Shown: positions 54,476 to 62,464 of the stretch, piece after piece
How positions within the stretch are numbered: the first letter of the stretch is position 1
Layout: every line of letters begins with the position of its first letter
Source: Pseudoalteromonas espejiana DSM 9414
GTDB lineage: Bacteria; Pseudomonadota; Gammaproteobacteria; Enterobacterales; Alteromonadaceae
Assembly (NCBI RefSeq): GCF_002221525.1
Contig: NZ_CP011028.1
Location: 1,623,001-1,687,000 of the forward strand
DNA: 64,000 nt
Reading direction: 5' to 3'
Translations under genes and position numbers: made by a program
The notes under the pieces: generated by a model
What the model saw: only the letters and a program-made list of their open reading frames with translations
What the model was told of the DNA's origin: nothing
The model's database searches: none

Positions 54476-55050
54476 GCCACTTCACCTTGTAGGATACTGT
54501 CTAATGACTTACCTTCTTTTTGCTCCTCGCAGTATTCGTCCGGGATAATTTCAGCGAGCCCTGGCGTTTCTTCAACAGCTGTACGAAGCGTCTTATGCGT
54601 CTCAAGGTATTTGACCATCTTAAGCTCGATTTCTTCGGCCTGCTGCTTAACAAGAGCGCTCTTAGGGAATAAGCCCATGATGCGCTCCTCAAACATTGGC
54701 AGGTCTTTAAACAGCGTGTCGTTCACGTTACCGATTTGGTAACAGTAAGGAATTGGTTTCTCGCCACCAAAGTCTAAGTTCATAATGTCAGCCTTGTCCG
54801 CACTAGTAACCGTGATGTGCGGGGCAACAGGCAGTGTACCGTCCATAATGGTTGATACGTCTTCACCGTCAGCGCACAAGTTACCTATGCCATACATATC
54901 GAATAGGGCGGCATACACGTCACGGCCTAGTTCAGCCAGCTCTCGGTTAAGGCTTTCGATGCGTCCGCCTATCTGCGCGTTAACAACGGCAAGTGCTATC
55001 TTGCGACGGTTATAGGCGTTAAGGCGTAAGCCCAGCTTTAGTTTTTTCAT
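54472..55050 (-). CDS. Phage protein of unknown function, upstream of polymerase
   Basis: Start taken at ATG 55050 (TTG at 55056 also possible). The 192-residue protein begins with basic helices (KKLKLGLRLNAYNRRKIALAVV) and has a beta-rich middle and an acidic helical tail. The layout slightly recalls nucleotide-modification-associated (Nmad) phage domains, but I cannot confirm this. Coupled to the polymerase by overlap. Confidence 0.58.
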   Translation of the reverse strand: MKKLKLGLRLNAYNRRKIALAVVNAQIGGRIESLNRELAELGRDVYAALFDMYGIGNLCADGEDVSTIMDGTLPVAPHITVTSADKADIMNLDFGGEKPIPYCYQIGNVNDTLFKDLPMFEERIMGLFPKSALVKQQAEEIELKMVKYLETHKTLRTAVEETPGLAEIIPDEYCEEQKEGKSLDSILQGEVA

Positions 55051-55109
55051 GGTCAAATACCTGTGTTGGTTAGAGGGTGAGTAGTGCGCTACTCACTACT
55101 CGCTAGATT

Positions 55110-55124
55110 ATTAGTGTTACTGTT
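55110..55124. promoter_or_regulatory. Phage operator-like motif before the polymerase unit
   Basis: ATTAGT-GTT-ACTGTT; reading the other strand gives AACAGT-AAC-ACTAAT. It lies in the 76-base gap upstream of the gene that precedes the polymerase. Confidence 0.62.
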
Positions 55125-55126
55125 AA

Positions 55127-55600
55127 TTAAAGTGATTCTAAAACGCCAATGGCAGATTGAATGGCCTTTAGTTTGTCATGCGCCTTCAAGCGCTCGGCAT
55201 GTGTTGAGTCTTGAGAGTCGCGGATATTGGCTAACTCTTCGGTTATCATTTCAAGCCCCAATGTCAGCCCATCAATACGTGCTTTGCGGTTGGCTTGGCG
55301 CTGCTGCTCTGATTCGTCCTCATCGTCAGTGATACAGTTCGATAGGGTGGTTACAAAGCGGCGAGTCACGTGCGATTGAGTGCGCTCGTTAAACATGGCG
55401 TAAAGGCTTTGGTCGTCAACATTGCTTTCGATGAAGTCAACAACGTACTCCATTTGGTTGTCGTCGCTCACATCACGTAAGATTTCGCTAATGTCGTTGC
55501 CATCTTCCACGGCATCTTGAACAATGCTTGAAAGGTCGATTGCCATTTCGAGGCGCTCTACGTCGTGTGACTCTAATGTGTAATTTGAAAGTCGTGACAT
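55127..55600 (-). CDS. Phage protein of unknown function, acidic helical
   Basis: The 157-residue protein is acidic in its first two thirds (VQDAVEDGNDISEILRDVSDDNQMEYVVDFIESNVDD) and helical at the C-terminus. No family recognised. Short spacing to neighbours in the leftward unit. Confidence 0.55.
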   Translation of the reverse strand: MSRLSNYTLESHDVERLEMAIDLSSIVQDAVEDGNDISEILRDVSDDNQMEYVVDFIESNVDDQSLYAMFNERTQSHVTRRFVTTLSNCITDDEDESEQQRQANRKARIDGLTLGLEMITEELANIRDSQDSTHAERLKAHDKLKAIQSAIGVLESL

Positions 55601-55644
55601 TTAAAATGCTCCCATATGTTGCTTTAATACTTGGTAGTCGTAGC

Positions 55645-56049
55645 TCATTTTTTCCCATAGCCCCATTTATCTTCCCACTCGCTAGTACAAGGGGAAGCAT
55701 CGTGCTTAAGAACGTAGGCTGCGCGCTTTTTTGCCTCTATCAGGCTGTCAGGCCAATTCATGCTAAACAGGAAGTCCCATTCTTCGCTCATGAGACCCTT
55801 TCCACATAGTTCGGTCGAGTATCCTGTGAAGTCAAAATGATCTTCACACCAAAACTCCTGTGGGAAACCATCAATGTGCGCTAGCCGTCCAGCTATACAG
55901 AATGTTGTCCCGCATTCGTTGGCTCTTTGTCTTAAATTCTCTAGGCTTGTGTGATTGGATATATTTGAGAAGCAAACCATATCCACCTCAAAAGGCTCAA
56001 GTTCAAGTATCCGTTTGGCTGTATGCTGGTATTTGCTCAACTGTGTCAT
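55645..56049 (-). CDS. Phage protein of unknown function
   Basis: The 134-residue protein has several Cys and Trp residues (CFSNIS, ECGTTFCIAG, FWCEDHFDF, EWDFLFSMNWPD) and a Trp/Gly-rich tail. It reads like a small globular fold. It overlaps the gene upstream by four bases. Function unknown. Confidence 0.55.
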   Translation of the reverse strand: MTQLSKYQHTAKRILELEPFEVDMVCFSNISNHTSLENLRQRANECGTTFCIAGRLAHIDGFPQEFWCEDHFDFTGYSTELCGKGLMSEEWDFLFSMNWPDSLIEAKKRAAYVLKHDASPCTSEWEDKWGYGKK

Positions 56050-56327
56050 GCTGCTTGCGCCATACGATGTTTAGTAACGAACAGTGACTTAGGGCGTGTG
56101 CCACTGGCTATGTCTTTGTGGATTTGCATGTAATCCCACATACGGCCACCTTTCTCGAAGCTATGCGAACGCATACCGGTGTAGTGCTCGATGTTCGCTG
56201 TGCGTAGGTTGGCTTGGTCAATGCGGTTGTGGGCCTTGTTCGTGTTACGCGCTAACGCGCGCACTTGGCCTTGTAGTTCACTGATTGCTTCTTCTAATTT
56301 GGTTAGTTGGTCTTTGTTTCCAAACAT
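56046..56327 (-). CDS. Small phage protein, N-terminal coiled coil
   Basis: The 93-residue protein has a helical N-terminal half (LTKLEEAISELQGQVRALARNTNKAHNRIDQ) and a basic tail. Function unknown. Confidence 0.5.
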   Translation of the reverse strand: MFGNKDQLTKLEEAISELQGQVRALARNTNKAHNRIDQANLRTANIEHYTGMRSHSFEKGGRMWDYMQIHKDIASGTRPKSLFVTKHRMAQAA

Positions 56328-56351
56328 GACTGGTACTCCGTGTCTTGTACT

Positions 56352-56855
56352 CTAATGCAGAGGGCGAACAGCGTTGGCATCACGCTCTGCTTTTTCAATT
56401 TCTTTGATTAATTGCCCGAATATGGCGTGTAATGGGTGGTTCTCGTCAACCTTCTTGAAGGTCGCGCCTTCATCATCTTCTGGCTCGTCGGCAATATCCT
56501 TGTAGTCGTTCTCATAGTTGCGCAGCACAACCGCTTTGAAGCCTTCGTCATCTTCAATACGGTCTCTTAGCTGGCTGATAATGTTGATTGCTTCGTCAAA
56601 TGCGCCCGAAATAGCGTCTTTTGCTTGCTCTGGCTTGAAGTCTTTGTAGGCTGGCGCTGTCTCCGCAACAAAGCTCGTTAGGGTCGATGCTAACACTTTC
56701 GCTCGGCGGTCCATTGTGTGCGCATCGTCCATTAGTATTGTCGTGAGTGGTACATAAATCGGCATCTTCTCAAGCATTTTAGGGTCGCTCTCGTGCTTCT
56801 CCATCGCGTTCTTGATTTTCGCTATAGCTACAAGGTTCTCTATCATGTATTTCAT
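56352..56855 (-). CDS. Phage protein of unknown function
   Basis: The 167-residue protein is mostly helical with an acidic segment (IADEPEDDEGATFKKVDENH) near 130. No motif recognised. It begins the group that runs from 56.9 down to 55.1 kb, with the operator-like site at 57068 further upstream. Confidence 0.55.
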   Translation of the reverse strand: MKYMIENLVAIAKIKNAMEKHESDPKMLEKMPIYVPLTTILMDDAHTMDRRAKVLASTLTSFVAETAPAYKDFKPEQAKDAISGAFDEAINIISQLRDRIEDDEGFKAVVLRNYENDYKDIADEPEDDEGATFKKVDENHPLHAIFGQLIKEIEKAERDANAVRPLH

Positions 56856-56896
56856 TGGTTCGTCCTTTTGTTTTGCTCGTGTTTAAAGGGTGGTTA

Positions 56897-57013
56897 TTAG
56901 TATTTAGTAGCAAATGCTAACGCGCTGGTTAACAGTAATACTACTATTGCGGCGCACGACAAAACGGTGCGCGTAAGTCGTTGCTCGACGCGACGGTAGT
57001 ATCTTGATTTCAT
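56897..57013 (-). CDS. Small single-helix membrane protein
   Basis: The 38-residue frame starts at ATG 57013 with GGAG five bases upstream and ends at TAA. It has a basic N-terminus (MKSRYYRRVEQRLTR) and one hydrophobic stretch (TVLSCAAIVVLLLTSALAFA), so it should insert in the inner membrane with the N-terminus inside. It fills most of the gap in front of the gene at 56352. Phage membrane microproteins of this size include holin-like and exclusion proteins, but no role is assigned. Confidence 0.55.
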   Translation of the reverse strand: MKSRYYRRVEQRLTRTVLSCAAIVVLLLTSALAFATKY

Positions 57014-57067
57014 AGTGACTCCGCTTAAAAAAGTGGCCGCATAATATAAACACTGCTAATGTATGTC

Positions 57068-57082
57068 AACAGTGTTACTGTT
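57068..57082. promoter_or_regulatory. Phage operator, AACAGTGTTACTGTT
   Basis: AACAGT-GTT-ACTGTT with both arms perfect, in the gap between the small membrane-protein gene and the next leftward gene (stop at 57097). Same arms as the copy in front of the repressor. Confidence 0.72.
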
Positions 57083-57096
57083 AAAAACAAAGTGGT

Positions 57097-57498
57097 TTAA
57101 GCTGCTTGCAACTCGTTGGTATACAAGGGAACAGCTCTGTCTGGCGGTAAGAAGTTAGGTAGGGGCTCTAAGCCCGATTTCGTGAACTCTACTAATACTG
57201 TACGCCCGACAAGCTCGCCTAAATCGGACAGGTCTCGGATGCCTAAAGCCCCAAGTAGCATGTCCAATTTTCTCTCCCATAAGGCTCTCGACTTAGGGGT
57301 CGTTGCTGCAGTAAGGTGAAAGTTACGGTAGTAGTACACGCCAACTCGACGGCCATCGAATGACTCTATGACCTGCATGTTAATCGCTGGATCGCCTGCG
57401 CCATTCAATGATGCGCCTCTGATTTGAAACTTGTACTGACCAACATCAAAGTAGGGCTGTTGGTACTGTCTTGTTCGACGAAAGGCTGTTGTGCTCAT
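57097..57498 (-). CDS. Phage protein of unknown function
   Basis: The 133-residue protein is basic and aromatic at the start (TTAFRRTRQYQQPYFDVGQYKFQIRGASL) and ends with a Leu/Pro-rich part. No family recognised. Overlaps the pentapeptide gene by four bases. Confidence 0.55.
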   Translation of the reverse strand: MSTTAFRRTRQYQQPYFDVGQYKFQIRGASLNGAGDPAINMQVIESFDGRRVGVYYYRNFHLTAATTPKSRALWERKLDMLLGALGIRDLSDLGELVGRTVLVEFTKSGLEPLPNFLPPDRAVPLYTNELQAA

Positions 57499-58082
57499 GC
57501 CGCCTCCTCAAGTGCTACTGGCTCTGCGACAGACGGTGCGCGTAATGTGCGAGCGAAGGTTAACAAGGCTTTCACTTCCTTGCGATAGTTCTCGTCAGGG
57601 TGCTCGTCAACTAGCTCTTCCCATACGCTGTGCACCGCAATCTCTTCGTTCACTCGCAGCGTGGTCGGTGTCAACAGGGCGGTGATTGGCTCGCCATTTG
57701 GTAACGCGCGGTCTAGCACGTAATAGTTAGCAGGTAGCCTCGCTGCTCGTAGGTCAACAGACTTCACATCGCTTGGGTCAAACGTTGATGACTCAAGGTT
57801 CGCGCTGAACATACACGCGGCGTAAACGTTAACACCTGTTAGGTCTGAGTGACGGAAGGTGGCCGCTTGCACTGTGGCAAAGGATAAGTCAGCCCCCTTA
57901 AAGTTACAGTTGATGAATGATGAGTCTTTGAGGTTGGCGAACGATAAGTCCATGTCCTCGAAGTTACAGTCAATGAACACCGCGTTCGAATAGTCGTTGT
58001 TCGCTGTCTTTAGTGTCGTGAAGTCTACGCCGTGCTCTACGCGTTGCATGTTAGTTTGTGCTTGTTCCATATTAGCCTCCAA
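57495..58082 (-). CDS. Pentapeptide-repeat protein
   Basis: The 195-residue protein has eight or so A(D/N)Lxx-type pentapeptides from about residue 30 to 110 (FIDCNFEDMDLSFANLKDSSF, GADLSFATVQAATFRHSDLTG), forming a right-handed quadrilateral helix, and a mixed C-terminal part. Some such proteins mimic DNA and shield gyrase (Qnr, MfpA); others have unknown roles. In a phage early operon a DNA-mimic function is possible but unproven. Confidence 0.8.
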   Translation of the reverse strand: MEANMEQAQTNMQRVEHGVDFTTLKTANNDYSNAVFIDCNFEDMDLSFANLKDSSFINCNFKGADLSFATVQAATFRHSDLTGVNVYAACMFSANLESSTFDPSDVKSVDLRAARLPANYYVLDRALPNGEPITALLTPTTLRVNEEIAVHSVWEELVDEHPDENYRKEVKALLTFARTLRAPSVAEPVALEEAA

Positions 58083-58194
58083 AAGTTATGGTTTTATGGT
58101 GTTTGCCCGTCAGTGGGCGTTAAAGAATAGAATTTAGTAGTTACTGGTCAGTTGTTGATCGCAGGTACGACCTGTGTTCGCGTTTTATACAAAG

Positions 58195-58566
58195 TGTCCA
58201 GCTTTCTGAAAGGGGTGTCCAAGTTTGAAAATAAAGGTGGACACTTATTTTTAATTTTGAGTGAGTGCTCATTAACCCCCGCACCCCGTTAGGACGCATG
58301 TGTGAGAATATAGCATCGTCGCCCGACAGGGGGCTGTCCACCTTGTCCATGTTGTCCAACATTTGGATACCTAGCATTGAGAGAAAGTTTTTTGTTATTA
58401 CTCTTTAATAAGTATTAATTAATAATAAATATATAATAAGAGGTATGGACAAAGTTGGACAACATGGACACTTTGGCCTAAAGCCTTTGCTGGTGCTGCT
58501 TTCGAGCGTCCAACCCCCTTGGACAGCGCTGAAAAAAGGTGGACAGGTGGCCTAAAAAGGTGGACA
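58195..58566. repeat. Iteron-like TGTCCA/TGGACA array around an AT-rich core (candidate replication origin)
   Basis: TGTCCA occurs at 58195, 58216, 58335, 58344 and 58353. The reverse TGGACA occurs at 58238, 58446, 58456, 58465, 58520, 58540 and 58561. The three at 58335-58358 are 9 bp apart and those at 58446-58470 are 10 and 9 bp apart, so two close-packed triplets point toward each other across an AT-rich stretch (58386-58440, almost only A and T, with TAATAA, TTAATTAATAATAA). This is the layout of an iteron origin with a DNA-unwinding element. A short frame at 58141-58377 overlaps it and is not supported as a gene. Confidence 0.68.
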
Positions 58567-58635
58567 CTTTTGCCATCCCTAAACCACTGATAACTAATCG
58601 CTATCTGTCACCCGCTTTCCAACTTTTGCCACCGC

Positions 58636-58824
58636 CTACCAGTATGCAGCACCCGACCGCGCCATCAGCTGTCTGCACTCCTTCGCAAATCGCACGGCCT
58701 GCTCCGCGTGATGCCTAGCCCTCGCCGGAAGTCCCTCGTTCATCGCCCGTCGCCATGCCGCCCGTTGTTGCTCTGCCGCCAGTCGTGCCGTACCCGCTCG
58801 CTGTCTCATATCCTGTGTACTCAT
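58636..58824 (-). CDS. Small basic phage protein
   Basis: About 62 residues (in-frame ATG codons at 58830 and 58824), rich in Arg and Ala (RAAWRRAMNEGLPARARHHAEQAVRFAKECRQL), helical. Composition differs from the neighbours. It lies next to the candidate origin, so DNA contact is possible. Existence as a gene is likely but not certain. Confidence 0.45.
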   Translation of the reverse strand: MSTQDMRQRAGTARLAAEQQRAAWRRAMNEGLPARARHHAEQAVRFAKECRQLMARSGAAYW

Positions 58825-58841
58825 GCCCATCGCTCTGTCTC

Positions 58842-59075
58842 CTATGCCGCTCGTTGTAGGTCGGTTTGCAAGTGGCGCTCAATCTCGCGCAGTTGGTATG
58901 TGATATTCAGCACCTGCTGCTTAAGCCGTGCCGCTTGTCGAAGGTCGCCCAACTCATGCGCTAGGTCGGTCGCTAACCCATAGTCGCCAATCGCATGCCA
59001 GCTCAGCGCTATCCCGTCCAGTATCGAATAGCCGCTCGCCAGTAGTCGTCGGTGTAAAGCGTTAATCGGTTGCAT
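58842..59075 (-). CDS. Small helical phage protein
   Basis: The 77-residue protein is helical (LATDLAHELGDLRQAARLKQQVLNITYQLREIERHLQ) and follows GGAG seven or so bases before its ATG. No family recognised. Paired with the preceding small basic protein. Confidence 0.5.
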   Translation of the reverse strand: MQPINALHRRLLASGYSILDGIALSWHAIGDYGLATDLAHELGDLRQAARLKQQVLNITYQLREIERHLQTDLQRAA

Positions 59076-59863
59076 CTCGTTCTCCTGTCTGTAGTGGTTG
59101 CTTTGTGTTGTGTGTTAGTCGCCGCTCGTCAAAGGTCGGTCGATGAGTGTTATGTGTTGTGCGTTAGTCGCCGCTCGCTGGTCGATGAGTAGCACGCGCC
59201 CCCCGTTGAATGGCCTCTGTCGTTCGGATGCCTCTTAATTTCTGTCGTCTAAGACCCCCGTAAAAATAAATTCAGCATCGGAACCCGACTCCGGCTTATG
59301 TGCAGGATTAAGGGTGTTTGCTTGGACTTTCGTGTCAGTCGTGGAATCTACCTTGACGCAGGACGCAGGACATGCGGAGCGAGGAACGAGCGTAGGAGCG
59401 AAGCGGGCTGTACTAGCGTACTAAGCGTTGAGGTTAAGTGGAACGTCTGTAAGCGAAATCTAAGCTCCCTTAATCCCAACATCAGCCCATTCTCCAAACA
59501 GAACGCAATTCAATCCTGTCCACATTGCGCTATCGAACTCTCCTAACCGTCTTATCCGTGGAATCTGATTGATGACCAACATCTGCTATTCGTCCTCTGC
59601 CATTCGACGCTCGCCCTTTATCCTTTGACGATCCTCACTTCTCACATCCTCACTTCTCACTTCTCACTTCTCACTACTCACACAAAAGGTCTAATCTCTT
59701 CACCTTCCTCACTTCTCACTATGTAGGGGATAACAGAACAGCATACTTCTAGGCCATGTGGCGCGGGGGCTGAGTGTTGTCAGGGCAGGGCACTCGGTAG
59801 GGGGTCAGAAGAGAAGGTCAGGCGTTAGCGGCTAAAGACCAGGGCTCACTGTCACACTAATGA
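59076..59863. other. Repeat-rich non-coding stretch
   Basis: No convincing gene in about 790 bases. It holds two copies of GTTAGTCGCCGCTCG (59114, 59163) and of GGTCGATGAGT (59138, 59180), a purine-rich part with repeated GAGCG (59378-59405) and a pyrimidine-rich tandem of CTCACTT units (59633-59691, again at 59708-59720). A small frame at 59298-59546 on the plus strand lacks a ribosome site. The stretch may be regulatory, an origin part or a non-coding RNA. Confidence 0.5.
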
Positions 59864-60301
59864 TTAGTGTAAGTAGTCAGTGTGACTTGCGCTCATTGCT
59901 AGACCTTTAGCACGACGTGCTGCGTATGCACGGCTACGTGCTTCGTCAATAGCCGTCACTTTGCCTTTACCAGCACACTTTGCGCATGGAATGTCTTTGT
60001 TGTGCTTATGGATGCGGTATAGACCTGTCCCGTTACATGCTTTGCAGTGAGTGCCTGTCACAGACTCAACTATCGCTTCCACAGCGTTAATCTCAGGGCT
60101 TTTCTCAGGCGTAGGTATACGTTTGCCTATCCACTGGTAATACTCCTCGCTGTATGCGCGTATACGGATTTTCTCTATCGTTTCCTCCTCCGTTTCAGCA
60201 GGTGCGTCTAGCGCGTTTAGTGTTGCTTCATAGGCAGCAGCGCTACCAAATAAGTCGTCAGTGTCGAATAATGAATCAAGTGATAATGTGTTGGTTGACA
60301 T
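59864..60301 (-). CDS. Zinc-finger phage protein with DnaJ-like CxxCxGxG pair
   Basis: The 145-residue protein has an acidic N-terminal half and CKACNGTGLYRIH with IPCAKCAGKGKV (about residues 85-112), two CxxCxGxG motifs as in the DnaJ zinc centre and in some phage antitermination proteins. The basic tail (ARSRAYAARRAKGL) could touch nucleic acid. It is downstream of the large unknown protein at 60.4-61.9 kb. Role unknown. Confidence 0.65.
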   Translation of the reverse strand: MSTNTLSLDSLFDTDDLFGSAAAYEATLNALDAPAETEEETIEKIRIRAYSEEYYQWIGKRIPTPEKSPEINAVEAIVESVTGTHCKACNGTGLYRIHKHNKDIPCAKCAGKGKVTAIDEARSRAYAARRAKGLAMSASHTDYLH

Positions 60302-60379
60302 AGTTATTTACCTCTTTTATATTTCAGAAATGAGCAGGGTGTTGCTTCACCCTGCTCGTAGTTTCTTAGCTAAGTTATA

Positions 60380-61855
60380 TTAGAAAAGAAATTTGTTTGT
60401 GATAGCCTCTAGCTCTAACGGGCTAGTAGGCTTTTTATTGCGCATTGCTGTTGACTTCGTTAGCTTCTCAAGCTTCGCAGCTCTTGCGGCCAACTCGTCT
60501 TGGCGGTATTGGATTGCGCGTACTTTGCCTATCTCTTTAGCAGCCTCGGCCAATTTCTCCTCGCTACCTTGTGTGAAGTGAACACCCCAGAACTCAACAC
60601 CGTCGTCAGTCGTGAATGACTCGATTGTTGTTGGATTGCCCAGCAGTCGGTAAGCGTCGGCTTGGAACTCAGCTTGCTTGCGTGGACTAACGCGTGTCCC
60701 TGTGTAGCCAGCCTTCTTAACCATCTGAGCCACTAAGAACTCGATAGGGTCGAAGGTCATGTATGATGAGTAGACGCGGATTGGTGTGTCTAACTCTACA
60801 AGGTCTAGCAGCTTGCGGAACTCTGTTGCGTAGTGCTCTAGGTAGGCGTGTACGATACGTGTCTCACGTAGTAGCTTTTCAACCTCTATCACCTCGTCGT
60901 CGCGCACTGCGTTAGACATTGCAGCGATTGTTAGCTCCTCGCTTGTGTTATCCATTTTGTGGATTTGGTCAAGCACGTATTGCTTTCTACCCTCAAGGCG
61001 TTCGATTTTGTTTGAGAGGTCGATGGCCTTGCGCATGCACTTGGTAGCGAATGGGATGCTCTTCTCAGGCATATCACCGATGTGTTCAACCACAAGCCCG
61101 TAGTTCTTATCCGCAATGGCTTTACCACGTAGCTGCTTCATGATTGCCCAAGCACCGTATTGAGCGCCTTGTGTCCACTCGTCAGGTGTTCTGTGTAGGC
61201 GGTCTTCAATCCATTCCTCTTTTGTTACGTCCTCGTACACAACCTTGCGTTCACTGTCCATCGCTTGTGTTACGTTGACCTTTTGCTTGCGTAGGTCGTG
61301 CTGTTGCATATCATGCACTAGCTCGTTGTCTGCCAGCCATTGCGCAGCCTCGTCGTCCTCTTCGTAGAACCCAAGGTCTGCAAGGTCGTTATGCTCGCCA
61401 TCGTCCATGAACCCATCGTCAAGGTCGTTGTTGACCTCGAATGTAGCCTCGATAGCGCGTTGGAATGGGTGAAGCTCGAACACGTAGTCACCTAGCGTAC
61501 TAAGCACTTGAGCATGGCCTTGGTACTGTTTGAATAGCTCCTCAGCCCAATCAGCTACGCCACTCACTGCGCTGCTCATCTTGTGTATTCTCGTGCTGTC
61601 TGCGTCCTTGATTGCCAGTGCCATTGACGTTGCGATAGTGTTGTCCGCTTGGCGCACCATCTTGTTTAGCTCTGACTTAATAGCCCATGCAATACCGCGT
61701 ACAACGTAGTTCGTGCGGTGGCCGTATACCGTTGACAGCTCGTCTATTGCTAGCACTGCTTGTTTCGTTAGCTCTGAGGTTGACATGCTTAGCGCTGCTT
61801 GGCCGTTAGCTGTGAAACCTTTAGTGTCTGCGTTAGAGATAAGTACGTTTTTCAT
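60380..61855 (-). CDS. Large phage early protein of unknown function
   Basis: The 491-residue protein is helical and acidic in the middle (EVNNDLDDGFMDDGEHNDLADLGFYEEDDEAAQWLADNE, about residues 139-177), with a basic Lys-rich end. I recognise no family. It is the first gene of the leftward operon, facing the rightward packaging unit across a 285-base gap, so it should be the earliest leftward product. AAAGG precedes the ATG. Confidence 0.6.
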   Translation of the reverse strand: MKNVLISNADTKGFTANGQAALSMSTSELTKQAVLAIDELSTVYGHRTNYVVRGIAWAIKSELNKMVRQADNTIATSMALAIKDADSTRIHKMSSAVSGVADWAEELFKQYQGHAQVLSTLGDYVFELHPFQRAIEATFEVNNDLDDGFMDDGEHNDLADLGFYEEDDEAAQWLADNELVHDMQQHDLRKQKVNVTQAMDSERKVVYEDVTKEEWIEDRLHRTPDEWTQGAQYGAWAIMKQLRGKAIADKNYGLVVEHIGDMPEKSIPFATKCMRKAIDLSNKIERLEGRKQYVLDQIHKMDNTSEELTIAAMSNAVRDDEVIEVEKLLRETRIVHAYLEHYATEFRKLLDLVELDTPIRVYSSYMTFDPIEFLVAQMVKKAGYTGTRVSPRKQAEFQADAYRLLGNPTTIESFTTDDGVEFWGVHFTQGSEEKLAEAAKEIGKVRAIQYRQDELAARAAKLEKLTKSTAMRNKKPTSPLELEAITNKFLF

Positions 61856-62140
61856 AATGTTTACCTTTTATGTTGTTGGGACTCCTAAGTAGGTTCAACG
61901 TCCCGATTTATGAATGACTCGAATCAAACTCGATCCGAACCGACCGCGCCTTCTGAGAGAAAGCACATACATATGAATAACCAACCACTGACACAGAAAA
62001 CGCGGCAAGCGACGCAGGACAAAAAACGAACAGGGGCGGGGGTAACACAGGGCGATTTGCTATATATTTTTTTTCTAAATTTTTTGCGGTGAATCCTAAC
62101 AGTGTTACTATTATAAAAAATAACAGTGAGGCTAATAATA
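61856..62140. promoter_or_regulatory. Divergent control region between early leftward and rightward units
   Basis: AACAGT-GTT-ACTATT at 62098-62112 is a copy of the phage motif; a half-copy AACAGT lies at 62122. TATTAT (62109-62114), overlapping the site, is a fair -10 for the rightward unit, so binding would block it. A T-rich run sits at 62060-62085. Overlapping short frames in this gap lack ribosome sites and are not taken as genes. Confidence 0.6.
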
Positions 62141-62464
62141 ATGAAAGCAAATGCCCTTGTTGAATCGTTGCGTAACACCGCTGTAGAGCTTATGAACACT
62201 GCCAGCGAGCTTGAAACAAAGTACGTGGTTACGCCACGAAGCAACCCCCAAGAATTTAAACTCATTATCCCGCTAGGTATGTTTGCTGGAACGGCGGTGG
62301 ATACGCTAAATCTTAAGAACCCGCCTAACGTTGTGTACGTCGGTGAGTGTCGCATGGGTGGTGTTGACTACAGCTCAGTGCGCATCCTTGTACGTGAACC
62401 AATCGATATTGATATTGCTCAATGGGAACTTGTTGGAGACAACACGTTAGTTTGGAGTGAGTAA
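62141..62464 (+). CDS. Phage protein of unknown function, first rightward gene
   Basis: Start at ATG 62141 with GTGAGG about 9 bases upstream; an in-frame GTG at 62126 is inside that site. The 107-residue protein has a helical start (MKANALVESLRNTAVELMNTASELETKY) and a beta-rich rest ending at VWSE. Its stop codon abuts the ATG of the small terminase gene. Function unknown. Confidence 0.6.
   Translation: MKANALVESLRNTAVELMNTASELETKYVVTPRSNPQEFKLIIPLGMFAGTAVDTLNLKNPPNVVYVGECRMGGVDYSSVRILVREPIDIDIAQWELVGDNTLVWSE

Noticed and set aside
56931..56945. AACAGT-AAT-ACTACT as another phage operator
   Set aside because: One arm is poor and the site is inside the small membrane-protein frame, so it is probably chance.
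58141..58377. 78-residue open frame on the minus strand
   Set aside because: It overlaps the left half of the TGTCCA/TGGACA array, has no ribosome site and its translation just reflects the repeats.
59298..59546. 82-residue open frame on the plus strand in the non-coding stretch
   Set aside because: It opposes the direction of neighbouring genes, lacks a ribosome site and has odd Arg/Cys-rich composition.
61908..62355. Overlapping frames on both strands around the divergent promoter
   Set aside because: They cover the promoter and operator and run against the real gene at 62141; no start signal or homology.
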